This document shows, piece by piece, positions 7,250 through 15,747 of a DNA stretch of 64,000 bases (the stretch's first letter is position 1; every line of letters begins with the position of its first letter). Under the pieces are notes generated by a model. That model was not told the origin of the DNA. It ran no database searches and saw nothing but the letters and a program-made list of their open reading frames with translations. The DNA comes from an uncultured archaeon (GTDB taxonomy: Archaea; Thermoproteota; Nitrososphaeria_A; Caldarchaeales; Calditenuaceae). The stretch is from the NCBI GenBank assembly GCA_938017985.1, contig CALIKS010000001.1, positions 86,745-150,744 of the forward strand, in the 5' to 3' direction. A program made the position numbers and the translations under genes.

Positions 7250-8582
7250 GGTAGAAGCAATAGAAAAGGTAATATCTGGATTAAAAATTATAAGTGAAGA
7301 AGAACTTGATAAATTCCAAGTTGATGGAGTCAGACCAAAAGTAGTTGTGGAACCTGAATCTGAAGATGAAATAGCTTCATTGTTAAAAATAGCAAACGAC
7401 AAGGGTTTCACAGTTATTCCTTGGGGGGGAGGAACAATGATGAGTTTAGGAAATATTCCAAAATGTCTCGATATCGTAATTTCGTTAAAAAGATTAAATA
7501 AAATTGTTGAATACTTGCCAGAAGACCTTGTAGTTACCTCCGAGGCTGGAGTGACATTAGAAGCTCTCCAGGCATCATTATTAAAAAATAAACAATTTTT
7601 ACCTTTAGATCCACCTAGAAGCGAACAAGCTACGTTGGGAGGAATAGTATCTTCAAATTCATTTGGGCCCCTAAGATATCTTTATGGGTGTGTAAGAGAC
7701 CTTCTCTTAGGCATAAAAGTAGTGGGAGCAAACGGCATAGTAATGAAGTTTGGGGGAAAAGTAGTAAAAAATGTGGCAGGCTATGACATTAAAAAGCTCT
7801 TTATAGGTTCATTGGGTACGCTTGGCATAATTACTCAGACTACTTTTAGATTATATGCAATTCCAGAGTATGAAGAAAGTTTCATCTGTACATTTAAGAA
7901 CATAGACGACTTGTCTGGTGCTTCATTAAAAATACTTAAAACTATCCATTCCTCGATTGGTATCGGGCTATCTGCAGTAGAGATACTTGATCCTAACTTC
8001 TGTGAATTGTTGAAGCATCTCGGAACTACTGAAGATTATCTGCTCGCAATAAGAGTTTTAGGTTTAACTAAAACAGGACTAGAAAGAAGAATAAATGAAT
8101 TAAAAGAAATAGTGAAGGATTATTCTCCAGCAAATATGATTACACTGAATGATGATGAACATATTAAGTTTTGGAACGAAATAAAAAATCATCCCGACAT
8201 AGCTTCCACATTTTTTGTAAGATGCAAAATCAGTACATTAATATCAAGGGTTACAAGTGTAATGAAAAAGATTGAGGAGTTAAAGAAAAAGCATGAGATT
8301 AAATATTCTATTATAGCTCACATTGGATTAGGCATTATACATTCATATTTTTATTCATTAAACTATGATGACTTGATAAAAACACTCGACGAGCTCAGAA
8401 GTTACGTAATTAATATCGGGTCAGGGAGCAGCTTAGTGATCGAGACAGCCCCGGTGGAGATTAAAAGATTAATCAATGTATGGGGACCGACCCGTGGCGA
8501 TTTTGCCTTGATGAGAGCTATTAAAAAAGCGTTTGACCCAAAGGGGATACTTAGTCCGGGTAGATTCGTTGGAGGGATATGA
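7242..8582 (+). CDS. FAD-binding subunit, GlcE-like
   Basis: Second FAD-binding type 4 subunit, 446 residues, related to GlcE of glycolate oxidase. The nucleotide-binding segment IPWGGGTMMSLG and the region EQATLGGIVSSNSFGPLRY match the PCMH fold; the C-terminal half is more divergent, as in GlcE. It is unusually long, since GlcE is commonly near 350 residues, so it could be a second GlcD-type subunit. The ATG lies inside the end of the GlcD-like gene (8-base overlap), which indicates translational coupling. It most likely acts in one complex with the flanking subunits and passes electrons to the Fe-S subunit. Confidence 0.8.
   Translation: MNEVEAIEKVISGLKIISEEELDKFQVDGVRPKVVVEPESEDEIASLLKIANDKGFTVIPWGGGTMMSLGNIPKCLDIVISLKRLNKIVEYLPEDLVVTSEAGVTLEALQASLLKNKQFLPLDPPRSEQATLGGIVSSNSFGPLRYLYGCVRDLLLGIKVVGANGIVMKFGGKVVKNVAGYDIKKLFIGSLGTLGIITQTTFRLYAIPEYEESFICTFKNIDDLSGASLKILKTIHSSIGIGLSAVEILDPNFCELLKHLGTTEDYLLAIRVLGLTKTGLERRINELKEIVKDYSPANMITLNDDEHIKFWNEIKNHPDIASTFFVRCKISTLISRVTSVMKKIEELKKKHEIKYSIIAHIGLGIIHSYFYSLNYDDLIKTLDELRSYVINIGSGSSLVIETAPVEIKRLINVWGPTRGDFALMRAIKKAFDPKGILSPGRFVGGI
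8571..8576 (+). promoter_or_regulatory. Shine-Dalgarno site deciding the GlcF-like start
   Basis: GGAGGG lies 7 bases before the TTG at 8584. It overlaps the last codons of the GlcE-like gene and favours this start over the upstream TTG codons at 8533 and 8569. Confidence 0.55.
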
Positions 8583-8583
8583 A

Positions 8584-9879
8584 TTGGGAGAGTATATAGA
8601 AAAGGAGATATTAGATAGATTAGTTCTAGCGTGTATTCACTGTGGATTTTGTCTGCAGAGTTGTCCTACTTATAGAGTATTAGGATACGAACCTGACTCT
8701 CCGAGAGGTAGGCTATACCTAATCAAGTCTCTGTTAGAAAATAGAGTCGGCCCAGAAGAAAGCGTCTTGGAGCATTTATACAAATGTATAGTATGCAGAG
8801 GATGCGAAACAGCATGCCCCTCCGGGATTAAGTACGGATTCATTATGGACTCTATGAGGAGTCAAATAAGCAAGAGTCATGAATTCTCCTTCATTAAAAA
8901 ATTGGAGCTTAGCATAGGCGCTAAATTTTTAATCTCTCATATCGACTTTTTAAGGTTTATTATGAGCGTTATCCGCTTATCTCAAAAAATCGGTATCGAC
9001 CGTTTAGTCCGACATATGCCAAAACCATTAAATGAATTAGACTATCTTATGCCATCTCTCCCCACGTCGAAAATACACTATTCAAAAATTCCAGAAATCA
9101 TAAGGCCAGACTCGAAAAGGAGAGCAAGAGTCGGATTCCTTCATGGATGTCTAATGGAGGCCGCTTTGCCATGGGTGAATAGAGCAATGATTCATGTATT
9201 GCTTGCTAATGGATATGAAGTTATTACACCGAGGAACCAGACTTGTTGTGGAGCAGCTCCTCTACATGAAGGATTTATTGAATACGCAAAAAAATTAGCC
9301 AGAAGAAATATAGACATTTTCGAAAGAGCGGACGTAGACTACGTACTCTCTTCGGCATCAGGATGTGTAGCTACACTAAAAATGTATGACGAGTTATTAA
9401 AGAACGATTCTAAATATGAAAACAAGGCTAAAGAATTTAAAAATAAAGTAAAAGATTTTAGCGAACTATTTTTTGAAAACGGTTTCGATAAGAATTTCGG
9501 AGAATTAGACTTAAAGGTAACTTTTCACGACTCCTGCAGTCTTGCACATGCTCAAAAGATTACGAAACAACCTAGAATAATTTTGAATTCAATTCCCGGA
9601 CTAAAATTGGTCGAGATGAAAGACTCGGACTTATGTTGCGGAGCCGGAGGACTAAATTGGATTTTGTATCCTGAAATAACTCGAGAGACATTGGGTATGA
9701 AGTTACAAAATGCAAAAGCTACAAATGCGTCAGTTGTACTGGTCTCAAACATACCCTGTTATCTAAACATTTCCAGAGGAGTACGAAGATTAAAGCTCGA
9801 CATGAAAGTAGCACATTATGTTGAACTGCTGGACGAGGCTTATCGTAAAGCCAAAGCTTATTCAGAGAAAACTGAATAA
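8584..9879 (+). CDS. Fe-S subunit of 2-hydroxyacid dehydrogenase, GlcF-like
   Basis: Electron-transfer subunit of about 431 residues. Two 4Fe-4S motifs lie near the N-terminus (CIHCGFCLQSCPT and CIVCRGCETACPSG), followed by two CCG domains recognisable from TCCGAAP and LCCGAGG. This is the standard architecture of GlcF and related heterodisulfide-reductase-D-like proteins, which take electrons from the flavin subunits and pass them to a membrane quinone or another acceptor. The frame is open further upstream to 8533, but the Shine-Dalgarno site supports a start one base after the GlcE-like stop codon. Confidence 0.88.
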   Translation: MGEYIEKEILDRLVLACIHCGFCLQSCPTYRVLGYEPDSPRGRLYLIKSLLENRVGPEESVLEHLYKCIVCRGCETACPSGIKYGFIMDSMRSQISKSHEFSFIKKLELSIGAKFLISHIDFLRFIMSVIRLSQKIGIDRLVRHMPKPLNELDYLMPSLPTSKIHYSKIPEIIRPDSKRRARVGFLHGCLMEAALPWVNRAMIHVLLANGYEVITPRNQTCCGAAPLHEGFIEYAKKLARRNIDIFERADVDYVLSSASGCVATLKMYDELLKNDSKYENKAKEFKNKVKDFSELFFENGFDKNFGELDLKVTFHDSCSLAHAQKITKQPRIILNSIPGLKLVEMKDSDLCCGAGGLNWILYPEITRETLGMKLQNAKATNASVVLVSNIPCYLNISRGVRRLKLDMKVAHYVELLDEAYRKAKAYSEKTE

Positions 9880-10015
9880 AGATAGGATATTAAATTAGCA
9901 AATTATTGAGATTAGATATAAAGTCGATGAGCTCAATTAAAGAGTGAAGTTTATTATTAAAATAAAAGAACTAAAATTCAACTAAGGTATATTGGTAAGA
10001 AAAAGTCCTATAAAT

Positions 10016-11245
10016 TTACAGAAGTATTCGATCCATCACTCCTTCAAGTGGATGCATTATTCTTGAATTTGTATAATGTTTAAGCTGAAGTCTGCAAGTT
10101 TCACTTTGAGAAAAGACTGGCATTTGAGCATGTTCTATTTTTGTGAATAGTTTATTTCCTATTTCTCTTGATGCCTCATGGTGTTTTTTAATAAGTCCCC
10201 ATATCCCTGCTATACCACAGCACTCTTCAAATTCTGTCAATTTATAGCCAGCAAGTTCAAGTAATCTTTTTACACTAGTTGTTAATCTTGCAGCTTTTGT
10301 GAAGCAGCTATGATGATAAACTGCATTCTCGACAGGCCCTTTAAATCTAATTCTGCCATCGTCATACTCATTAAGTAATATATCTACTATGTCTATAGTA
10401 TTCTCAGCAACTATTCTAGACTTTTCATCACCTAGTAGCTCTGGATAATCAATCTTTAAAGCAACATATGCTGCCGGAGAAATAGTAATCACCTTACCAT
10501 CATTCTTGATAAATTCATACATACTATCGATGTTAAATCTTGCAATCTTGACTGCTCTTTTCAATGCTCCAAATTCCAATGCTAGTGTCCCTGCCTCCAT
10601 TTGTGGAGGAGCCTCAACTCGGTATCCAAGCCTTTGTAAAAGGTTCACTGTCCTTATACCAAGCTCTACATCGTGATAATTAGTAAACACGTCTATAAAT
10701 AATGCAAGTCTCCCTCTATCACCATTGCTGCTTGAATGTTTCTTGATATATTTCTCTAGTGAGTCACCGTAAAAGCTAGGAAAGGGTGCATTGCGATCAA
10801 TATCTAATATTTGTTCAAGCAAAGTTCTTCCAAAATTGCTCTTCACTAACAAATTTGATAGGGTTGGAATCATTGCTCCTAGCTTCTCAAATGTTCCATA
10901 ATATGTGTAGAAAAATTTGTTGAGCCGTAGTGGTCCACTACTCTTTACTCGCCAGATTAATTGAGGAATCCTGACACCTGCTGGACAGACTTCTAGGCAT
11001 CTCCTACATCCGAAGCATAGGTCCATCAATTCTTGAATAGCATTTGACTCAATTGATAAGTTCAGCACACTCGAGTGTTTTGCCTGTAGAAGGACTATTC
11101 TTCCACGGGATGTTCTTGAATCCCTGTATGATAAAGATATATTTGATGTTGGGCAGACACTGTTACAGAACCCGCATCTGACACATTTGAGAACATCGTA
11201 TAAATAATCATTTAATACTTTATCTAGTGTTCTTTGTCTGAACAT
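10016..11245 (-). CDS. Fe-S oxidoreductase of a second GlcF type
   Basis: Protein of 409 residues with two 4Fe-4S motifs (CVRCGFCNSVCPT and CFGCRRCLEVCPAG) and a C-terminal CCG-type domain (HHSCF, ECCGIAG). It begins 3 bases after the stop of the upstream FAD subunit on the same strand, so the two form one operon. It differs clearly from the Fe-S subunit at 8584-9879, so the pair is an independent dehydrogenase and not a recent tandem copy. It converges on the other operon, with 136 bases between the two stop codons. Electron acceptor and substrate are unknown. Confidence 0.85.
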   Translation of the reverse strand: MFRQRTLDKVLNDYLYDVLKCVRCGFCNSVCPTSNISLSYRDSRTSRGRIVLLQAKHSSVLNLSIESNAIQELMDLCFGCRRCLEVCPAGVRIPQLIWRVKSSGPLRLNKFFYTYYGTFEKLGAMIPTLSNLLVKSNFGRTLLEQILDIDRNAPFPSFYGDSLEKYIKKHSSSNGDRGRLALFIDVFTNYHDVELGIRTVNLLQRLGYRVEAPPQMEAGTLALEFGALKRAVKIARFNIDSMYEFIKNDGKVITISPAAYVALKIDYPELLGDEKSRIVAENTIDIVDILLNEYDDGRIRFKGPVENAVYHHSCFTKAARLTTSVKRLLELAGYKLTEFEECCGIAGIWGLIKKHHEASREIGNKLFTKIEHAQMPVFSQSETCRLQLKHYTNSRIMHPLEGVMDRILL

Positions 11246-11248
11246 GTT

Positions 11249-12661
11249 TTAACCACTTTTGTTTAATAAATCGTCTAGATCAAATGCTATGCCTGGAGAC
11301 AGTATATAATTGGGGTCGAGTAGTCTCTTAATTTTAATCATTAAGTTGTATGACTCTCCATGCTGGAGTCTCATGTAGCTTTTCTTTTCAGTACCTATGC
11401 CATGTTCGCCCGAGACGGCGCCGCCAATCGATATCACCCATCGATTAAGTTCATCATTAGCTCTATGTAGACTCTCTATTTTTTCACCATTATCTCCAGT
11501 CCCCCAATTTACATGTAGATTTCCATCGCCGAAATGTCCAATACACGAGGTTCTTAATCCATATTTCTTTCCAATACTGTATGCCTTTTCAACTGCCTCC
11601 ACTAGCCGAGATAAAGGAATAATTACATCGCTTATTAGTGTGAATCTTCCGAGTTTTAGAACAGATGGATAGGCACCTTTACGAGCAGACCATAACCTCT
11701 CTCTATCCTCTTTGCTGCTCGCATGCCAAATCTCAAACCCACCATTTTCTTTAACAACACTTATACATCGCTCCATCTCCTCATAAGCGGCTTTTTTGCT
11801 TCCATGAGTCTCAATAAGCAACATAGCCTCTGCGTTTGGAAATTCAATTTTCTTAAACTCAGAGACGGCCCCCATCGTTGGCTTATCCATAAACTCTAAA
11901 GCGGCAACATCAAGTCCCTGCCTGATTATTTTATAAATTGCCTTAGTCGCATCAGAAATTGATGAGAAGAACGCAGCGGATGTCTCCATACTCTCAGGTA
12001 ATGGTCTAAGCCTTAAGTTAATCTCTGTGAATATTGCGAGTGTTCCCTGAGAACCGATAAGCATTTTAACAACATCAAACCCTAAGGAATATTTGAACGT
12101 CTTTGTTCCAAGTCTTTGGAGACCATCTCTTGGAAATGCCGCCTCAAATCCTAAAACGTATTCTCTCGTGGTTCCGTACTTTACGGCTTTTAATCCTGAA
12201 GCATTTGAAGCAGCCATACCTCCGATTGTACATGCAGCGCCACTGGAAGGGTCTGGTGGGAAAAATAATCCATAGCGTTCAAGCTCTTTATTTAGTGCGT
12301 CATAAACCACTCCTGGCTGCACCCTGACCTGCATGTTCTCCTCATCTATTTCAACGATTTTATTCATCTTTTTCATATTCACAACAATTCCTCTATGTAC
12401 AGGGACAGTACCGGTAAGCCCAGTACCTCCGCCTCTAGGATAGACAGGAATTTTTTTCTCGTCAGCATATTTTAGAATTTCCACGACTTGTTCTGAAGTT
12501 TCAGGCCATACAACTACTTCAGGCTTATGAAATCCGCCTAGTTGTGCATCAATGGCGTTTGTCACTAGGTCCTCCTCATCAGTACTGACATTATTCGAAC
12601 CGCAGAGTTTTTCAAGATAATCAATATCTTTACTCGAAACTTTGCTAAAGTAGTTTGTCAT
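11249..12661 (-). CDS. FAD-dependent 2-hydroxyacid dehydrogenase, second GlcD-like
   Basis: Flavoprotein of 470 residues with the FAD-binding type 4 motifs YPRGGGTGLTG and CTIGGMAASNASG, and the C-terminal HFGDGNLHVN and SGEHGIGTEK motifs. Members oxidise D-lactate, glycolate or D-2-hydroxyglutarate. It retains the strict GGGTGLTG form of the FAD loop, whereas the GlcD-like protein at 5837 has GAGTALCG, which suggests a different substrate. It is first in a two-gene operon with the Fe-S protein at 10016-11245. The Met at 12661 lies in AT-rich sequence with TATA-like elements just upstream. Confidence 0.87.
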   Translation of the reverse strand: MTNYFSKVSSKDIDYLEKLCGSNNVSTDEEDLVTNAIDAQLGGFHKPEVVVWPETSEQVVEILKYADEKKIPVYPRGGGTGLTGTVPVHRGIVVNMKKMNKIVEIDEENMQVRVQPGVVYDALNKELERYGLFFPPDPSSGAACTIGGMAASNASGLKAVKYGTTREYVLGFEAAFPRDGLQRLGTKTFKYSLGFDVVKMLIGSQGTLAIFTEINLRLRPLPESMETSAAFFSSISDATKAIYKIIRQGLDVAALEFMDKPTMGAVSEFKKIEFPNAEAMLLIETHGSKKAAYEEMERCISVVKENGGFEIWHASSKEDRERLWSARKGAYPSVLKLGRFTLISDVIIPLSRLVEAVEKAYSIGKKYGLRTSCIGHFGDGNLHVNWGTGDNGEKIESLHRANDELNRWVISIGGAVSGEHGIGTEKKSYMRLQHGESYNLMIKIKRLLDPNYILSPGIAFDLDDLLNKSG

Positions 12662-12725
12662 ATTATATTATTTATTATGACTACAATTTTAAATATTTAT
12701 TGCTACATTATGTTGATAAGTTAAT

Positions 12726-15062
12726 TTAAGTAATGTTATGCATCAATTTCAGGTCGTTTTTAAAGATTTTTAACTCGTCAGGAATCTCAATTCTTATCGG
12801 GTCTCTAAGTGATAAGTTTTGTTGTTTTTTAGTTCTCCATACACTGCTATTAAAATCCTTTATCATTTCAGTAAACATTATCATCTTTCCAATTCTTTGC
12901 TTTTTGGGTAATCGTTCGAGATGTACACTTTTCTTAGAATACAGTTTTTTCCACATATAGTCTGTTATGAATGGAGAAATTGGTGCTAACAATATTAGAC
13001 ACGTCTTAAGGCATTTATGTAAAGTATACCATGCAGCTCTTGCTGAGGTTTTCTTGCCTGAGCGGAGGAGCGCCCTACTTTTAACCATTTCTATGTAATG
13101 ATCTGCAAAGGTATTCCAGAGAAAGTCTCTTATCTTAGTTGCGGGTATGAAAAAGTTAAATGACTTATATCCCTCTAAACACTCATTGACTAGTTTATTT
13201 AGTTCTGCGAGTATCCACTTGTCTGTAGGTAATAATTTTGGTTTCCTAGGATAAGGAAACTGAGAAACAAACCTAGCGATGTTCCAGAGCTTTGTTAGAA
13301 ACTTTCCAGCAGATGCTATTCTTTGCTCAGAAATTCTAAAATCATAGCCAAGGCTTGCCTCTTGTGCAGACCAGTATCTAAAGACATCGGCGCCGTATTT
13401 TTCGAGAATTGGATATGGATCAATGACATTGCCTCTACTCTTACTCATTTTTTCTCCCTTCTCATCAAGTCCTAATCCACCTATCCAGACATGTCTGAAT
13501 GGTGGCTTTCCCGTTAGTTGATAGCATCTTAGTATTGTGTAATACAGCCAAGTCCTGACAATGTCTTTACCTTGGGGGCGTATTCCTGTTGGATATCCCT
13601 TTCTAAATAACTCATTGTCTTGCTTATAGCCACTTACGAATAATGGAGTAATACTGGAATCCATCCATGTGTCAAATGTTCTATCCTCGCCGATAAATTC
13701 TCTTGAACCACATTTTGCACAATTCTCAAAAGGCGCTGGTTCTATCCATGGTCTATAATATTTACCGGGACTCGGTACATGTGGTTCTCCACATTCTTTA
13801 CAGTACCAAATTGGAATCTCAGTTGCATAGTAGCGTCGTCTTGAAATCGGCCAATCAATAGTAAGTGAGTTGATCCAGTCAATTAACAGCTGACGATGGA
13901 ATTGAGGATGAAACTCCATCTTTTCAATTATTTTTAATAGTTCTTGTCTGTATCTAAGCTGTTCAAGATAGAATTCATTCATCGGTATTATTTCAATCGG
14001 TGTTCCAGACCTCTCACAAATAGGCTCGTTATGAATGATTTCTTCAACCTTCTCAACATATCTTAGCTCCTGTAAAAGTTCAATTATCTTTGCTCTCGCC
14101 TCTTTTACAGATAGTCCCTTTAAGGGACCTGTTACCTCTGTCATCCTTCCACTCGTATCAATCGCTATCACTTCGTTCAATCCGAGCTCTCTGAAAAGCT
14201 GTACATCAGTCTGGTCTCCATAGCTGCAGACCATGACTAAGCCGCTTCCGAACTCTGGCCTAGCTGCCTTATGAGGAATTATCGGCACTTCTTGTCCATA
14301 AAGGGGCACTATTGCTGTTTTCTCTGTCAGATGCACATATCTATCATCCTCAGGATTGTGTATTACTGCTCTGCAAGCAGCCAATAACTCTGGCCGCGTT
14401 GTAGCTACTATTATTATTTCTTCTGTCTCTTTTACCATAAATTTTATGTAAACAAGTTTAGTAACAGTCTCTCTATAATCTATTTCTGCATCAGCAACTG
14501 TTGTTCCGCACTCCCAGCAATAATTATTTGGTCTAGTAGAGATGTATACGAGTCCCCGATTAAAAAGTTCAATAAAAGTTGCCTGTGTAAGCGCCCTGTA
14601 CTCAGGTGAATCTGTCCTGTAATGGTTTAATAATTCGCCTGAAAGTCCCATTCTTCTCATTATGTTAATCATTTCTTCCTCAAGCTTATCTAATGTTTCT
14701 GAACATAATCTAATGAACTCCTCTCGAGGAATCTCGGTCAGTTTTATCCCAAGTTCACGTTCTACGTATTTTTCTACCGGTATACCGTTTCTGTCTATTC
14801 CTATTGGGAATCTTACTTCATATCCCATCATCCTTGCAGTTCTGGCTATCATGTCGATTTGAGCATACTGGGCCGCTGCACCTATATGCCATGGCCTGCC
14901 CGACGGATAGGGCGGAGGCGTATCTATGATGAATATCTTTTTTCTTGACTTTTTATTGAATCTATAAATTTTTTCTTTTTCCCATTCTTTTATGAGCGAA
15001 ATCTCGATTGATGGGTCCCATGTTTTTTGACTTATCTTGGGCGTCATCTTAAACTCAGACAT
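12726..15062 (-). CDS. valS: Valyl-tRNA synthetase
   Basis: Class I aminoacyl-tRNA synthetase of 778 residues charging tRNA-Val. The signature TPPPYPSGRPWHIGA has HIGA (59-62) where many relatives have HIGH, a variant I recall from archaeal ValRS. The editing (CP1) domain follows with ATTRPELL. Catalytic-domain motifs DTWMDSSITPLF and KMSKS (538-542) identify ValRS rather than IleRS or LeuRS, and Cys pairs CKECG and CAKCG suggest zinc binding. The C-terminal anticodon-binding domain is present but short. It overlaps the upstream Toprim gene by 8 bases, so the two are probably co-transcribed. Confidence 0.9.
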   Translation of the reverse strand: MSEFKMTPKISQKTWDPSIEISLIKEWEKEKIYRFNKKSRKKIFIIDTPPPYPSGRPWHIGAAAQYAQIDMIARTARMMGYEVRFPIGIDRNGIPVEKYVERELGIKLTEIPREEFIRLCSETLDKLEEEMINIMRRMGLSGELLNHYRTDSPEYRALTQATFIELFNRGLVYISTRPNNYCWECGTTVADAEIDYRETVTKLVYIKFMVKETEEIIIVATTRPELLAACRAVIHNPEDDRYVHLTEKTAIVPLYGQEVPIIPHKAARPEFGSGLVMVCSYGDQTDVQLFRELGLNEVIAIDTSGRMTEVTGPLKGLSVKEARAKIIELLQELRYVEKVEEIIHNEPICERSGTPIEIIPMNEFYLEQLRYRQELLKIIEKMEFHPQFHRQLLIDWINSLTIDWPISRRRYYATEIPIWYCKECGEPHVPSPGKYYRPWIEPAPFENCAKCGSREFIGEDRTFDTWMDSSITPLFVSGYKQDNELFRKGYPTGIRPQGKDIVRTWLYYTILRCYQLTGKPPFRHVWIGGLGLDEKGEKMSKSRGNVIDPYPILEKYGADVFRYWSAQEASLGYDFRISEQRIASAGKFLTKLWNIARFVSQFPYPRKPKLLPTDKWILAELNKLVNECLEGYKSFNFFIPATKIRDFLWNTFADHYIEMVKSRALLRSGKKTSARAAWYTLHKCLKTCLILLAPISPFITDYMWKKLYSKKSVHLERLPKKQRIGKMIMFTEMIKDFNSSVWRTKKQQNLSLRDPIRIEIPDELKIFKNDLKLMHNIT

Positions 15063-15444
15063 CCTTTATCCCTCTATTAGTCACGGTGAACAATTGATAA
15101 ATTGTTCTTAGCCCTCTCTTATATCTATCCGTCGTTCTTAGCCTCTTTCTAAGGAATTCGTCGAACTTTACGGTGTTTGAGTATTTATTTTTTAATCTTC
15201 TAAGAATTAATTCACCTTCTCTATCAAGGTCCAACAAGACTACAACTCTCGATGCATGACGTAGGGAAAAGGAATCAGCTAGCTTGTAAAAATCATATAG
15301 TGTATAGATCTTAGCTTTAATTCCCGCCTCTCTTAATGCTTCAATGTCCGATTTTCCCTCTACGAGAATAAATGTATTTTCATCCACGCTATTATTAATG
15401 AGCTTAACTATCTCTTCAATCTCCTCTCTATCTTCGTTATGCAT
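15055..15444 (-). CDS. Small Toprim-domain protein (UPF0292-like)
   Basis: Protein of about 129 residues with a minimal Toprim fold: the acidic strand-turn FILVEGKSDIEAL and, later, VVVLLDLDREGELI, which together supply the Glu and DxD metal-binding residues. Length and layout resemble the archaeal UPF0292 family of uncharacterised Toprim proteins; RNase M5-like or small primase-like activity is possible but untested. The frame is open to 15528, but the ATG at 15444 gives the usual family length and has a TATA box (TCTATATATT on the minus strand, 15471-15480) at near-leaderless distance. It overlaps valS by 8 bases. Confidence 0.7.
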   Translation of the reverse strand: MHNEDREEIEEIVKLINNSVDENTFILVEGKSDIEALREAGIKAKIYTLYDFYKLADSFSLRHASRVVVLLDLDREGELILRRLKNKYSNTVKFDEFLRKRLRTTDRYKRGLRTIYQLFTVTNRGIKDV

Positions 15445-15582
15445 ATTTTTGATTAGAATATCTATATTCCAATATATAGAATTATCATAAATTGCAACAG
15501 AATATGCGGTTTTTGTGTGGAGCGTCATATTATATGCTAATTAATGTATTACCAATGCTTTTTCCAAACTCACTTTCTAACT

Positions 15583-15593
15583 ACCCTCAGGGT
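15583..15593. promoter_or_regulatory. Palindrome before the RHH-ftsZ operon, candidate operator
   Basis: ACCCTCAGGGT is a perfect 5-bp inverted repeat around one central base. It ends 7 bases before the ATG of the ribbon-helix-helix gene and covers its Shine-Dalgarno-like AGGGTGA. Ribbon-helix-helix regulators often bind short palindromes in their own promoters, so autoregulation is a reasonable inference. Confidence 0.4.
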
Positions 15594-15600
15594 GATTAGA

Positions 15601-15747
15601 ATGAGAGTAGTAACGGTTCACCTTCCTGAAGCGTACTTAGAAGCCATAGACGAGTTGGTCAGGAGGCGGTTATATCCGAATAGGGCTGAGGCAATAAGAA
15701 TGGCAGTGAGGGACTTCATAAAGGAGGAGGCAAGGACAAGTGAGTGA
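15601..15747 (+). CDS. Ribbon-helix-helix regulator coupled to ftsZ (CdrS-like)
   Basis: Minimal ribbon-helix-helix DNA-binding protein of 48 residues: the beta strand MRVVTVHLPEAYLEAIDEL is followed by the two-helix core (YPNRAEAIRMAVRDFI). The last codons overlap the GTG start of ftsZ by 8 bases, and a GGAGGAGG site for ftsZ lies inside this gene, so the two are translationally coupled. In haloarchaea a small RHH protein, CdrS, is co-transcribed with ftsZ2 and regulates division genes; a similar role here is inferred from arrangement and size. The ATG at 15601 is chosen over the longer frame from 15544, whose extra residues look non-coding. Confidence 0.8.
   Translation: MRVVTVHLPEAYLEAIDELVRRRLYPNRAEAIRMAVRDFIKEEARTSE

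Noticed and set aside
12900-14890. HIGA instead of HIGH in valyl-tRNA synthetase
   Set aside because: Considered as a defective enzyme, but the rest of the catalytic and editing motifs are intact and I recall this variant in archaeal ValRS.
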